Below, piece after piece: positions 24,998 to 32,721 of a DNA stretch of 64,000 nucleotides; within the stretch, counting starts at the first letter, position 1; each line of letters begins with the position of its first letter. A program made the translations under genes and the position numbers. The DNA is from a virus. The notes under the pieces were generated by a model that was not told the origin of the DNA, did not search any database, and was given only the letters and a program-made list of their open reading frames with translations. The stretch spans positions 1 to 64,000 of IMG/VR virus record IMGVR_UViG_3300042308_000216; one strand, 5' to 3'.

Positions 24998-26628
24998 TGG
25001 CTTTAAGATATTGGAGACCAGGGGGTACAGGTAATTGGAATAGCACTACAAATTGGAGTGATACTCCAACTGGAGTAACAGGATCTACTGTCCCATCTGC
25101 TATAGATGATGTATTTTTTACTTCTAATTCTGGTTCAGGTACAGCTACTGTAACTTCTGGAGCTCTTTGTAAAAGTATTAATTTAACAAGTTTTGGAGGC
25201 TCTTTAGCCATGTCTAATTCTATATCAGTTTCAGGAGATGTAACTATTGGAGCAGGCATGGTTTCTGCACAAATAACTGGAGTTGGTAGTTTTACTATAA
25301 ATGCTAATTCAACATTTGATATTTTAAATGGAGTTGTAATTCCAAATATTGCAATAGCTACTGCAACATCTGGTGTAAACGTAACAATAACTTTAGTTAG
25401 AGATGTAACAATAACTAATTTTACATCAACACAAAATGGTCCAAATACTGTAAATAGTTTTTTAATAAATAGAACTTCAGTTGGTAATGGAGATAATTTA
25501 TTTATTACTGGTAATTTTACACATAACGCCAATCTTATACTTTTAACAGGGACTTCTAAAATCAATTTTATTACGTCTACTACATCTGTACTTAGCAATA
25601 CTTCTTCAACAGTAATTAGTGTAATTATTAATGCAACTGGAACATTGACTGGAACTTTATATAAAAATGGAGGAACATTAGTTAGAACCGCAGGTACTGT
25701 TAGTGGTGTAAATTTAACTATATATGGATGCACAATTACTTCAAATGGTGCTATATGGGGTAATATAACAAGTCCAGCTATTAATAGTAGTACTATTACA
25801 ACTAACGATGATTTGATTTGTACAGGTACCTTTGCACAAGCTAATTCATATTTTGTTGCTTGGGTGCATAACAGTAGTAGTGTAGTTAGAATGAGAGGTA
25901 CATCAGCACTTATAAATTCTAGAGGATTATCTGTAGTATTTGATGGATCTCAAAATTGTTCGATTATTAGTGGTAATCAGATAAATACGTTGGATATGAC
26001 ATTCAATCCTTTTAGTGGATGTCAATTAACTATTGGAGCATTTACATTATCAGGTGGTGGAAATACTATAACTTATTTAGATTCTAATGGAGGTCCAGTA
26101 CCTTTATCAACTGGATTACTTACTTTTAATAGTACTACTATTATGAATACAACACCTTCTATATCTAAATATATTATTTGGAATTCATTTACTATTGTTA
26201 CTTCTGGAGCAACACTTACATTAACTACAGATTTACACGTTTCATTTACTACAGCAATGGCTGGTAATTTTGTATTAAACACATCAACTGGAAGCAAACT
26301 TTATATGGGCGGGACTAACGCTATTCCCACAAGTTACGCAATATCAGGAACAGCAATAATTGTTTTATATTATACAGGAACACTACAAACTAATGGAGGC
26401 ACTATTTCTTCTAATATATTGATATCACCAAATACTGGTCAAACTTATACAATATCATCTTTAATAAAATCAGGTAATGGGTCTAGTATAACATACACTT
26501 CAGGTGGAGGTGTAATTAATGCAACTAGTGGTACATTAACAATTATTGCAAATATAACAATTGCTACTGGTAGTATGTCTTGGGGAAATGTAACAACAGC
26601 TAATAATACAACTATTACAATAAACTAA
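24997..26628 (+). CDS. Adhesin-like beta-helix fibre protein
   Basis: A 543-residue protein opening MALRYWRPGGTGNWNSTTNWS, the WxxGGTGNWxxxxNWS type repeat seen at the N-terminus of many bacterial and phage beta-helix adhesins, then about 500 residues of short Ser/Thr/Asn/Ile-rich strands consistent with a parallel beta-helix. Probably binds a cell-surface polymer (inference). The long opposite-strand ORF lying inside it is a shadow of its biased composition. Confidence 0.6.
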   Translation: MALRYWRPGGTGNWNSTTNWSDTPTGVTGSTVPSAIDDVFFTSNSGSGTATVTSGALCKSINLTSFGGSLAMSNSISVSGDVTIGAGMVSAQITGVGSFTINANSTFDILNGVVIPNIAIATATSGVNVTITLVRDVTITNFTSTQNGPNTVNSFLINRTSVGNGDNLFITGNFTHNANLILLTGTSKINFITSTTSVLSNTSSTVISVIINATGTLTGTLYKNGGTLVRTAGTVSGVNLTIYGCTITSNGAIWGNITSPAINSSTITTNDDLICTGTFAQANSYFVAWVHNSSSVVRMRGTSALINSRGLSVVFDGSQNCSIISGNQINTLDMTFNPFSGCQLTIGAFTLSGGGNTITYLDSNGGPVPLSTGLLTFNSTTIMNTTPSISKYIIWNSFTIVTSGATLTLTTDLHVSFTTAMAGNFVLNTSTGSKLYMGGTNAIPTSYAISGTAIIVLYYTGTLQTNGGTISSNILISPNTGQTYTISSLIKSGNGSSITYTSGGGVINATSGTLTIIANITIATGSMSWGNVTTANNTTITIN

Positions 26629-26632
26629 TACT

Positions 26633-27355
26633 ATGGCTTTAAATATAGGAGGTACTTTAAATATAGGAGGAAATACTACTTTTAGTAGTAGCTCTTCTCA
26701 AGGATTTATAACTGTAAATTATACTCAAACAGCACCAGGTTCTATAGTTACATTAAAATCAGGAGTTACATATACAGTTAGTGGGCAGTTAACTATTACA
26801 GGTACTGCAGCATCAAGATGTACTTTACAAGCAACTAGTCTTATAAATATTGCTACTGGCTTTGTAACACCAGGAGCTCCTAGTGGAACTTTAAATATTT
26901 CAAGTGCAGGTGTTACTATTACTTCACCACCATCAGGATATTATAATATAATGAGTCAATTCCCAGGAAATGCACCATTATTAAAAAGAGGTGTTGCTGG
27001 AATGAATGGTTCAAATGTAACTTCAATCACATCTTTTCCAACAGTACCACCAGGTACTTCTCCTGGTAACTTTACTTTAGGAAATAATAGAAGTTTTACA
27101 ATGAGCTCTAGAAATATACAAATAGGATTAACTACTAAATTTATTCATACTTCTGTTCTAGGTGATGCTGCTAGAAGTTTAAATTATGTAACTACTTTTG
27201 ATATAGATAGTACAGGCAGTAGTGGTGGTACAATTAAAGCTGATAATTCTTATCAAAATAGAGTTGGTATTCCTAATCCTAACTTGTGGAGAACAATTAA
27301 TTGGGATTCTTTAGTACCTTTAACACCATTAATTACTGTAGGTTATATAGAATAA
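26633..27355 (+). CDS. Beta-repeat fibre protein, paralogue of the 24332 gene
   Basis: A 240-residue protein with an N-terminal beta unit (MALNIGGTLNIGGNTTF, TVNYTQTAPGSIVTLKSGVTYTVSG) like the 24332 gene product, then a domain with GVAGMNGSNVTSITSFPT and a C-terminal segment ending TVGYIE. It follows the beta-helix protein by four bases. Probably an accessory fibre or tip protein. It directly precedes the lysis module. Confidence 0.5.
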   Translation: MALNIGGTLNIGGNTTFSSSSSQGFITVNYTQTAPGSIVTLKSGVTYTVSGQLTITGTAASRCTLQATSLINIATGFVTPGAPSGTLNISSAGVTITSPPSGYYNIMSQFPGNAPLLKRGVAGMNGSNVTSITSFPTVPPGTSPGNFTLGNNRSFTMSSRNIQIGLTTKFIHTSVLGDAARSLNYVTTFDIDSTGSSGGTIKADNSYQNRVGIPNPNLWRTINWDSLVPLTPLITVGYIE

Positions 27356-27357
27356 TT

Positions 27358-27816
27358 ATGAGTTCACCGACTAAAACAAGTTCTAAAGGAATTGAACTAA
27401 TTAAATCTTTTGAAGGTTTTTATGCAAAACCTTATATGTGTCCAGCTAATGTAGCTACAATTGGCTATGGTACAACTAGATATCCTAATGGTAAAAAAGT
27501 AACATTGAATGATAGTCCTATAACAGAAGCAGTAGCAATAGAGTATCTAAAAGATTCTTTAATAAAATTTGAACGTGATGTTGATGCTTTTTGCAGAGAT
27601 GACATTAATCAAAATCAATTTGATGCTATAGTATCATTCTGTTATAATGTTGGGTCTAGTGCTTTAAAATCATCAACATTATTAAAAAAATTAAACGTAA
27701 ATCCTAATGATCCTAATTTAGTACAAGAGTTTGCTAAATGGAATAAAGGTGGTGGAAGAGTACTAAAAGGTCTAGTTAGACGTAGAAAAGCAGAGGCTGA
27801 TTTATACTTTGCTTAA
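27358..27816 (+). CDS. GH24 lysozyme (endolysin)
   Basis: A 152-residue T4-type lysozyme (muramidase) that cleaves the MurNAc-GlcNAc bond of peptidoglycan. The catalytic glutamate is E19 in SFEGF, followed by the hallmark TIGYGTTRYPNG; the C-terminal part has QNQFDAIVSFCYNVG and a basic tail LVRRRKAEADLYFA. Where T4 has its catalytic Asp, the sequence reads PYMCPANVATIGYG, a Cys variant common in GH24 endolysins. I start at 27358, two bases after the previous stop; an upstream in-frame ATG at 27301 lies within the previous gene. No signal peptide, so it needs a holin. Confidence 0.88.
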   Translation: MSSPTKTSSKGIELIKSFEGFYAKPYMCPANVATIGYGTTRYPNGKKVTLNDSPITEAVAIEYLKDSLIKFERDVDAFCRDDINQNQFDAIVSFCYNVGSSALKSSTLLKKLNVNPNDPNLVQEFAKWNKGGGRVLKGLVRRRKAEADLYFA

Positions 27817-27821
27817 TTAAG

Positions 27822-27829
27822 TATCTTTG
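27822..27829 (+). promoter_or_regulatory. Promoter -7 element TATCTTTG
   Basis: Exact TAnnTTTG match ending only four bases before the start codon at 27834, so the mRNA would be leaderless or nearly so. Confidence 0.6.
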
Positions 27830-27833
27830 TAGT

Positions 27834-28304
27834 ATGAAGAAATTCTTACTCTGTCTGCCATTATTGTTGGTATTTACTTTCATAGGAGGTAATCAACCTG
27901 GTCCTTATATACAAGGAGATATAAGTATACAACCTATTGTAGAAAATGCAGATTTAGATATTAAGTATCAATATATAAGAAGCATCAAAGTATACTACAA
28001 AGATCCATTAGAAAAACCAATTATATTACAAAACAATGGTGCTATATATAACTATTGCTCAGATTCATCTGTAGTTATCTTTAAATCTGTTGCAGATTCT
28101 ATAAAGATACCTAGTGTTAAAAGAATGTCTTGTGAAATAATGGCTATCATTAACTTAACTAAAAGAGATTCTGAATGGTTAAAGTCACATATTGTTAATG
28201 AGGTTGCAGTAGTAAACACTATAACTGATAACAGGTTTTCTGTTTATATGGATGATACTGAATACTTTAGAAGACTAATGCTTAAATACAATGCAAAGTA
28301 TTAA
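27834..28304 (+). CDS. Exported protein of unknown function in the lysis region
   Basis: A 156-residue protein with a signal peptide (MKKFLLCLPLLLVFTFIGG) and a soluble alpha/beta remainder (SIKVYYKDPLEKPIILQN, IYNYCSDSSVVIFKSVADSIKIPSVKRMSC). No lipobox cysteine directly after the hydrophobic stretch. It lies between the lysozyme and a cassette of secreted proteins, and overlaps the next gene by 14 bases. A periplasmic role in lysis or surface modification is inferred from context only. Confidence 0.55.
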   Translation: MKKFLLCLPLLLVFTFIGGNQPGPYIQGDISIQPIVENADLDIKYQYIRSIKVYYKDPLEKPIILQNNGAIYNYCSDSSVVIFKSVADSIKIPSVKRMSCEIMAIINLTKRDSEWLKSHIVNEVAVVNTITDNRFSVYMDDTEYFRRLMLKYNAKY

Positions 28305-29175
28305 ATGGATACTTCTATTAATAACAAGTATAGGGTTTGCTCAATGTCCAAATATAGGATTTGAAAATAGTAACTTTAGTGGATGGGTAGGTAGCAGAGG
28401 TTCTTGTTGTCCTATAGTTATAACAAATGCAGGTATAGTTTCTAATAGGCATACTATAACATCAGGTACAGCAACAGATACTAATACTTGTAATGTAGTT
28501 CCAATAGTTGCTCCAGGTAGTACTCGTTCTGCTAGATTAGGTAATAATGATGTTAATGCAGAAGCTGAAAGCTTAAGTTATAACTTTACAGTAACACCAA
28601 CATCTAATTTAATTACTTATCAGTATGCTGTAGTGTTTGAAGACCCAGGACATACAGCATCACAGCAACCTAGATTTGAAGCATCAATAGTAAGAGCTAA
28701 TGGAACTGTTGTAGCATGTACACAATTTTTAGCAACTGCAGCTAGTGGATTAGCAGGATTTCAATCTTGTAATAAAGTTGATGTTTTAGGATATCCAATA
28801 GTTGTTAGATATAAAAATTGGAGTACAATAGCTGCAGATGTTTCTGCATATATGGGTCAAACTTTAACTTTAAGATTTAGAACAGGAGATTGTTCACAAG
28901 GTGGGCATTTTGGTTATGCTTATGTAGATGCTAGTTGTGGACCACTGCAATTAGCTATAGATTATTGTGTTAATGATATGTATGCTGTAGTTACTGCACC
29001 ATCAGGATTCTTTTCTTATCTATGGTCTACAGGAGAAACAACACAAACTATTTATGTAAATCCACTGCAAGCTATTACTGTTTCTTGCACTATAACAACT
29101 GCTTTAGGATGCACATCTGTAGTATCTGTACCTATAACACCAGTTGCTAATTTCCCTGCAATATATACCAATTAA
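28291..29175 (+). CDS. Secreted adhesin-like protein (gliding-adhesin N-terminal type)
   Basis: A 294-residue protein with an 18-residue signal peptide ending FAQ. Residues 19-215 match my memory of the jelly-roll domain at the front of flavobacterial secreted adhesins: FENSNFSGW, EDPGHTASQQPRFEASIV, VRYKNWSTIAADVSAYMGQTLTLRF, HFGYAYVDASCG. An Ig/PKD-like unit follows (SGFFSYLWSTGETTQTIYVNP). The tail ends FPAIYTN, like the next protein (TGIIYTD). Such domains are rare in phages and suggest capture from a Flavobacteriia host. It probably acts at the cell surface; the partner at 29774 supplies the T9SS signal. Confidence 0.65.
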   Translation: MQSIKWILLLITSIGFAQCPNIGFENSNFSGWVGSRGSCCPIVITNAGIVSNRHTITSGTATDTNTCNVVPIVAPGSTRSARLGNNDVNAEAESLSYNFTVTPTSNLITYQYAVVFEDPGHTASQQPRFEASIVRANGTVVACTQFLATAASGLAGFQSCNKVDVLGYPIVVRYKNWSTIAADVSAYMGQTLTLRFRTGDCSQGGHFGYAYVDASCGPLQLAIDYCVNDMYAVVTAPSGFFSYLWSTGETTQTIYVNPLQAITVSCTITTALGCTSVVSVPITPVANFPAIYTN

Positions 29176-29193
29176 TCGTATTTATTTTATAGT

Positions 29194-29201
29194 TATCTTT
29201 G
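29194..29201 (+). promoter_or_regulatory. Promoter -7 element TATCTTTG
   Basis: Exact TAnnTTTG match, identical to the one at 27822, 13 bases before the start codon at 29214. Confidence 0.6.
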
Positions 29202-29213
29202 TAAAAATACTAT

Positions 29214-29774
29214 ATGAAAAATTTGGTAATGTCAATTATTTTTATATTACTTTGTGTATCAAGTTATGCACAAGTACCTACACCCCTTGTTGCCAATGGG
29301 CAAACTGTCTGTGTAGGTGCTAACCACCATTATGGTGATCAAGTAATTACACCATCATCTAACTATGCATTTAGTATAACTCCTGTACAAGCATTTAGTG
29401 TTGTAGGAAAACAAATAAATATTACTTGGACTGTTCAAGGAGTATATACTATGACTATGACAGAGACAACATCTGCAGGGTGTCTATATACAACTACTTG
29501 TATTATCACTGTATTACCACCTATAACAGTAGCATTAGATCCTATTGTTGTATGTCAAGATGGTTTACCACAAACTATAACAGGAACTAACATTGGCTCT
29601 AACCCATCTTTTAGTGGAGTAGGAGTATCTAACAATACATTTAATCCTTCAGGTATATTACCTGGGATATATACTATAAACTTAACTTCAACAACAGCTA
29701 ATGGTTGTGCTACAGTAGGCACCACAACAGCAACAATAAATCCACTACCAACAGGCATTATATATACAGATTAA
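29214..29774 (+). CDS. Secreted Ig/PKD-repeat protein (SprB-like repeats)
   Basis: A 186-residue protein with a 20-residue signal peptide ending YAQ. Two Ig/PKD-like repeats follow: YAFSITPVQAFSVVGKQINITW ending TTTCIITVLPP, and ITVALDPIVVCQDGLPQTI ending TTTATINPLPTGIIYTD. The latter is typical of repeats in flavobacterial gliding adhesins of the SprB type. It has its own promoter and its stop codon overlaps the start of the T9SS-domain gene. Export across the inner membrane by Sec is likely; surface location would depend on its partner. Confidence 0.65.
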   Translation: MKNLVMSIIFILLCVSSYAQVPTPLVANGQTVCVGANHHYGDQVITPSSNYAFSITPVQAFSVVGKQINITWTVQGVYTMTMTETTSAGCLYTTTCIITVLPPITVALDPIVVCQDGLPQTITGTNIGSNPSFSGVGVSNNTFNPSGILPGIYTINLTSTTANGCATVGTTTATINPLPTGIIYTD

Positions 29775-30331
29775 TGAAACTATATGCATTATTTTGTTTA
29801 ATTAGTTTAAATATAAATGCACAAACAATTAGAGAATATGAACTATGCAATGATTATTTAACTAAAGAAATCAGGGCTGTAACTACAAATGCTACTGTAA
29901 GTTGGGAGGTTTCACCTTATGTACCATACCAAGTAAGTAATAATGTTATGACTATTACTTTTAACAGTACAGGTTACTATGTTATAAGTGCTGATTTTAG
30001 AAATGGTGATTGTTATAAAGAAGATAAAATAATAATAATAATAAAAGAATGTACAGAGACTTTTATTTATTTTCCCAATAGTTTTACACCTAATGGAGAT
30101 AATGACAATGAAAGCTTTGGACCAAAAGGAATAAATGTTTATGATTTTAAAATGTATGTATATAACAGATGGGGAGAGTTAATCTTCACTGCAAAAGATA
30201 TAAGTGATAGATGGGATGGCTATTATAAAACTAGAGTATGTCAAAGTGATATCTACGTTTATAAAGCCTTCTATAAAGATAAAAGAGGTAAGGAGTATAA
30301 CAAAATTGGTAAAATAGCACTAATTAAATAA
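29774..30331 (+). CDS. Secreted protein with T9SS type B sorting domain
   Basis: A 185-residue protein: signal peptide (1-17, ending NAQ), one Ig-like domain (about 41-92) and a C-terminal domain at 99-185 reading YFPNSFTPNGDNDNESF, YVYNRWGELIF, DRWDGYY, YVYKAFYKDKRG, KIGKIALIK. This is the gliding-motility-associated, type B sorting domain recognised by the type IX secretion system of Bacteroidota. It should be carried over the outer membrane and be anchored or released. I use the start at 29774, which overlaps the previous stop by one base and gives a perfect signal peptide; the longer frame from 29705 does not. Confidence 0.85.
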   Translation: MKLYALFCLISLNINAQTIREYELCNDYLTKEIRAVTTNATVSWEVSPYVPYQVSNNVMTITFNSTGYYVISADFRNGDCYKEDKIIIIIKECTETFIYFPNSFTPNGDNDNESFGPKGINVYDFKMYVYNRWGELIFTAKDISDRWDGYYKTRVCQSDIYVYKAFYKDKRGKEYNKIGKIALIK

Positions 30332-30339
30332 CCTAACTT

Positions 30340-30654
30340 ATGAACCAGACTCTATTATTAGCCATCATTGCAGCAATATCATCAGTATTAACAATACTAA
30401 TTCCTAAGCTTCTACCATCAACTAGAAGAAAGGATGCTGTAGATATGTATGCAGAACTACAAGAAAAACTATATAGTGAGATAGAAAGACTAGAAAAGAA
30501 AATCTTACAATTAGAAAATAAAGAGAAGGAAGCTTTTGATGTAGAAGAAAAACTCACCAAAAGAATCATGGAATTAGAACAAGAAAATAAAAGACAAGCC
30601 TATGAAATTGAACAACTTAAAGCAGAACTTGCTAAACATGTCAAAAGTAACTAA
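30340..30654 (+). CDS. Membrane-anchored coiled-coil protein, spanin-like candidate
   Basis: A 104-residue protein with one N-terminal membrane helix (residues 5-25, LLLAIIAAISSVLTILIPKLL) and an unbroken charged coiled coil to the end (YAELQEKLYSEIERLEKKILQLEN and onward). This is the build of inner-membrane spanins (Rz type) and of some antiholin-like proteins. It lies beside a candidate holin and two endolysins. Function inferred from architecture and position. Confidence 0.5.
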   Translation: MNQTLLLAIIAAISSVLTILIPKLLPSTRRKDAVDMYAELQEKLYSEIERLEKKILQLENKEKEAFDVEEKLTKRIMELEQENKRQAYEIEQLKAELAKHVKSN

Positions 30655-30895
30655 AGACTCATTCTTTGAATCTCTCAAAGGCAGTAATGGTAAAATAGAC
30701 CATAAACGATTAACAGTATTAGCTTTTGTATTAGTGTTTATTGGTATAACTATAATAGGCTTGTATAAAAAAACACCTATTGTAAACCAAACACTAATGG
30801 AAACTATACTGTATATAATTGGATCTGTTATATTAGGAGGGATGGGATTAACAAAAATAAAAACAAAAACAGAAACAACCAATGAAACTCAGTAA
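30638..30895 (+). CDS. Candidate holin
   Basis: An 85-residue protein with two membrane helices (about 26-44, VLAFVLVFIGITIIGLY, and 53-74, METILYIIGSVILGGMGLTKI), a short loop and a lysine/threonine-rich C-terminus, the usual class II holin build. It lies directly before the M15 peptidase and 2.8 kb after the lysozyme. I chose the start MSKVTKDSFF at 30638, which overlaps the preceding gene by 17 bases; the alternative at 30602 would add twelve residues. Confidence 0.6.
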   Translation: MSKVTKDSFFESLKGSNGKIDHKRLTVLAFVLVFIGITIIGLYKKTPIVNQTLMETILYIIGSVILGGMGLTKIKTKTETTNETQ

Positions 30896-31394
30896 AAACT
30901 TCGCATTAGATGAATTAACCAAATCACCATCTGCAACTAGATGGGGCTTTGAAGAACAGTTTACACCTACACAAGATGTAATAGATAACCTTACTTTATT
31001 ATGTGTTAAAGTGTTACAGCCTATTAGAGATATCCTAAAGGATTCAATAACAGTTACATCTGGATATAGATGTCCTAGATTAAATGCTAAAATTGGTGGT
31101 GCCTACACTATTATCAATGGTAAACCTGTACAGAGTTCACAGCATTGCTTTGGACAAGCTGCAGATATTAACTATGTTAAGTCAGATGGAGACCACAATA
31201 ACTTAATCTTAGCAGCAGTCAAAGAACTAATGTCTGACCCTAGCTTTACTTTTGACCAATGTATAGCAGAATTTGGTACAGAGAGTAATCCTGCTTGGGT
31301 ACACATCTCTTATTCTAATAAGAAAAACAGAATGCAAGTTCTTAGAGCATACAAGTCAGGTAAAAAAACTTTATATAAAGAGTGGAAACTATGA
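30882..31394 (+). CDS. M15-family peptidase (peptidoglycan-cleaving)
   Basis: A 170-residue zinc peptidase of the D-Ala-D-Ala carboxypeptidase/endolysin group. It has the opening SKNFALDELTKS, the motif VTSGYRCPRLNAKIGG, and zinc ligands H88 and D95 in SSQHCFGQAADI and H141 in AWVHIS. These are the family's HxxGxAxD and WVH signatures. As a second peptidoglycan hydrolase beside the GH24 lysozyme it would cut stem peptides. It overlaps the candidate holin by 14 bases and the next gene by four. Confidence 0.85.
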   Translation: MKLSKNFALDELTKSPSATRWGFEEQFTPTQDVIDNLTLLCVKVLQPIRDILKDSITVTSGYRCPRLNAKIGGAYTIINGKPVQSSQHCFGQAADINYVKSDGDHNNLILAAVKELMSDPSFTFDQCIAEFGTESNPAWVHISYSNKKNRMQVLRAYKSGKKTLYKEWKL

Positions 31395-31966
31395 AGAAAC
31401 ATAACACTTGGATAGGTATTGAAGCAGTTATAATTGGATTACTCCTCTTAGTACTATTATTCTTAAAGCAATGTGAGAGTAATGTTGAGGTTGTTAATCC
31501 TGTTAGCAGAGTAGTGTATACAAAAACAGATACAGTTACTATAATTAAAAGAGATACAATTACAAGATATGTTACATTAAAAGTTCCAGTACCAATTCCC
31601 CATGTAACACCTGATGGTGATACACTACAAACTTATGTTCAAGAATATAGTGATAGTATTTTAGATGCTACTTTAACAGCTAAATTAAAAGGTAAGCTTG
31701 ATTCTTGGGATTTTAAATACAAAGCTAAGATTCCTATTACTATAACTAACACAGTAACAGTTACTAATACTATTAAAGAGACTAAAGAAGTCAATGTTCC
31801 TAAGAACATGTTATTTGTTAATGGTGTATTTGTAGGTAACATGAACAACATTGATGGTGGGTTAGGTATATCTTTTTATCATAAAAAGGGTTATATTTAC
31901 CAACTGAATTACCTACCTTTAAGCAGAGGCATTATAGCAGGTATATCATTCCAATTGAATAGATAA
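31391..31966 (+). CDS. Membrane-anchored periplasmic protein in the lysis module
   Basis: A 191-residue protein with an N-terminal membrane anchor (about 9-26, GIEAVIIGLLLLVLLFLKQC) and a beta-rich periplasmic part with repeated Thr/Val segments (VVYTKTDTVTIIKRDTITRYV; KIPITITNTVTVTNTIKETKEV). Similar single-anchor proteins follow the endolysin in Bacteroidota phages and may act as spanins. The start at 31391 gives a four-base overlap with the M15 stop and MKKHNTW as N-terminus; an alternative lies three codons upstream. Confidence 0.55.
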   Translation: MKKHNTWIGIEAVIIGLLLLVLLFLKQCESNVEVVNPVSRVVYTKTDTVTIIKRDTITRYVTLKVPVPIPHVTPDGDTLQTYVQEYSDSILDATLTAKLKGKLDSWDFKYKAKIPITITNTVTVTNTIKETKEVNVPKNMLFVNGVFVGNMNNIDGGLGISFYHKKGYIYQLNYLPLSRGIIAGISFQLNR

Positions 31967-31968
31967 CT

Positions 31969-32721
31969 ATGATAACATTAAACCAAATGATTTATCAAAT
32001 CTATGAAGGACTTCAGATTACATCTGATGATACTTCATTAGATAAAAGGTTGATTAAAGATTTGATTAATCAATCAAGAGCTAATTGGATTAGAAAAGAA
32101 CACAATAAGAACAGAAGTATTGATGATAATGTCATCCAAGATTTAGGTTGTATAGACATTGAGCTTACAGATAGGATATCAGCTAATTGCTGTGACATAT
32201 CTACAGATTGTAGGATTCTTAGGTCTAAAAATAAAATACCTAATGCTATTGAGTTAAACCATGAAAAGATAATCACTAGAGTATCAGCAGTAGACTTTAT
32301 GTCTATTCCTGTTATAGTTATGGATTATGATGCTGCTATTTATTTTGGCAATGGTAGATACAATAAAAAAGCTTTAGCTGCTTTTATTAAGAGTAATTAT
32401 TTATACATTATATATAACAAAGGTGCTTACAATATGCTAATTGAAAAATTAAATGTTCAAGGTGTATTTGAAGATCCTACAGAAGCTGCACAATTTGATA
32501 ATGGTTGTGGTGAACCTTGTTTTACTTGGGATTCACGTTATCCTATTAATGCTTGGATGTGGCAGACTTTAGTTAAACCAGAAGTACTTAATGAATTGAG
32601 AGTTAAGAGAACCTTATATAGAGATGATAACAACAATGCTAAGGATGATGCTATTCCATCAGTAGCAGCTAATTTCACACAAGCTGGTACAGATCCTGGT
32701 CAAAGCAGGCAACAAGAATAA
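31969..32721 (+). CDS. Probable tail ring/adaptor protein
   Basis: A 250-residue protein with a helical N-terminus (LNQMIYQIYEGLQI, DKRLIKDLINQSRANWIRKEH) and a beta-rich middle containing a cysteine pair (ANCCDISTDC). Two genes upstream of the muzzle-preceding ring gene is where crAss-like phages encode a tail ring protein; this fits but is positional reasoning. No enzymatic motif. Its stop overlaps the IHF-like gene start. Confidence 0.5.
   Translation: MITLNQMIYQIYEGLQITSDDTSLDKRLIKDLINQSRANWIRKEHNKNRSIDDNVIQDLGCIDIELTDRISANCCDISTDCRILRSKNKIPNAIELNHEKIITRVSAVDFMSIPVIVMDYDAAIYFGNGRYNKKALAAFIKSNYLYIIYNKGAYNMLIEKLNVQGVFEDPTEAAQFDNGCGEPCFTWDSRYPINAWMWQTLVKPEVLNELRVKRTLYRDDNNNAKDDAIPSVAANFTQAGTDPGQSRQQE

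Noticed and set aside
24987-25733. 248-residue minus-strand ORF inside the adhesin-like gene
   Set aside because: It is a shadow of Thr/Ala/Val-rich repetitive sequence on the plus strand; the plus frame has a start coupled to the preceding gene and a clear adhesin motif.
29705-29773. Longer start for the T9SS-domain gene
   Set aside because: The added 23 residues are basic and Asn-rich, overlap the preceding gene and would bury the signal peptide; the start at 29774 gives a coupled TAATG overlap and a normal signal peptide.
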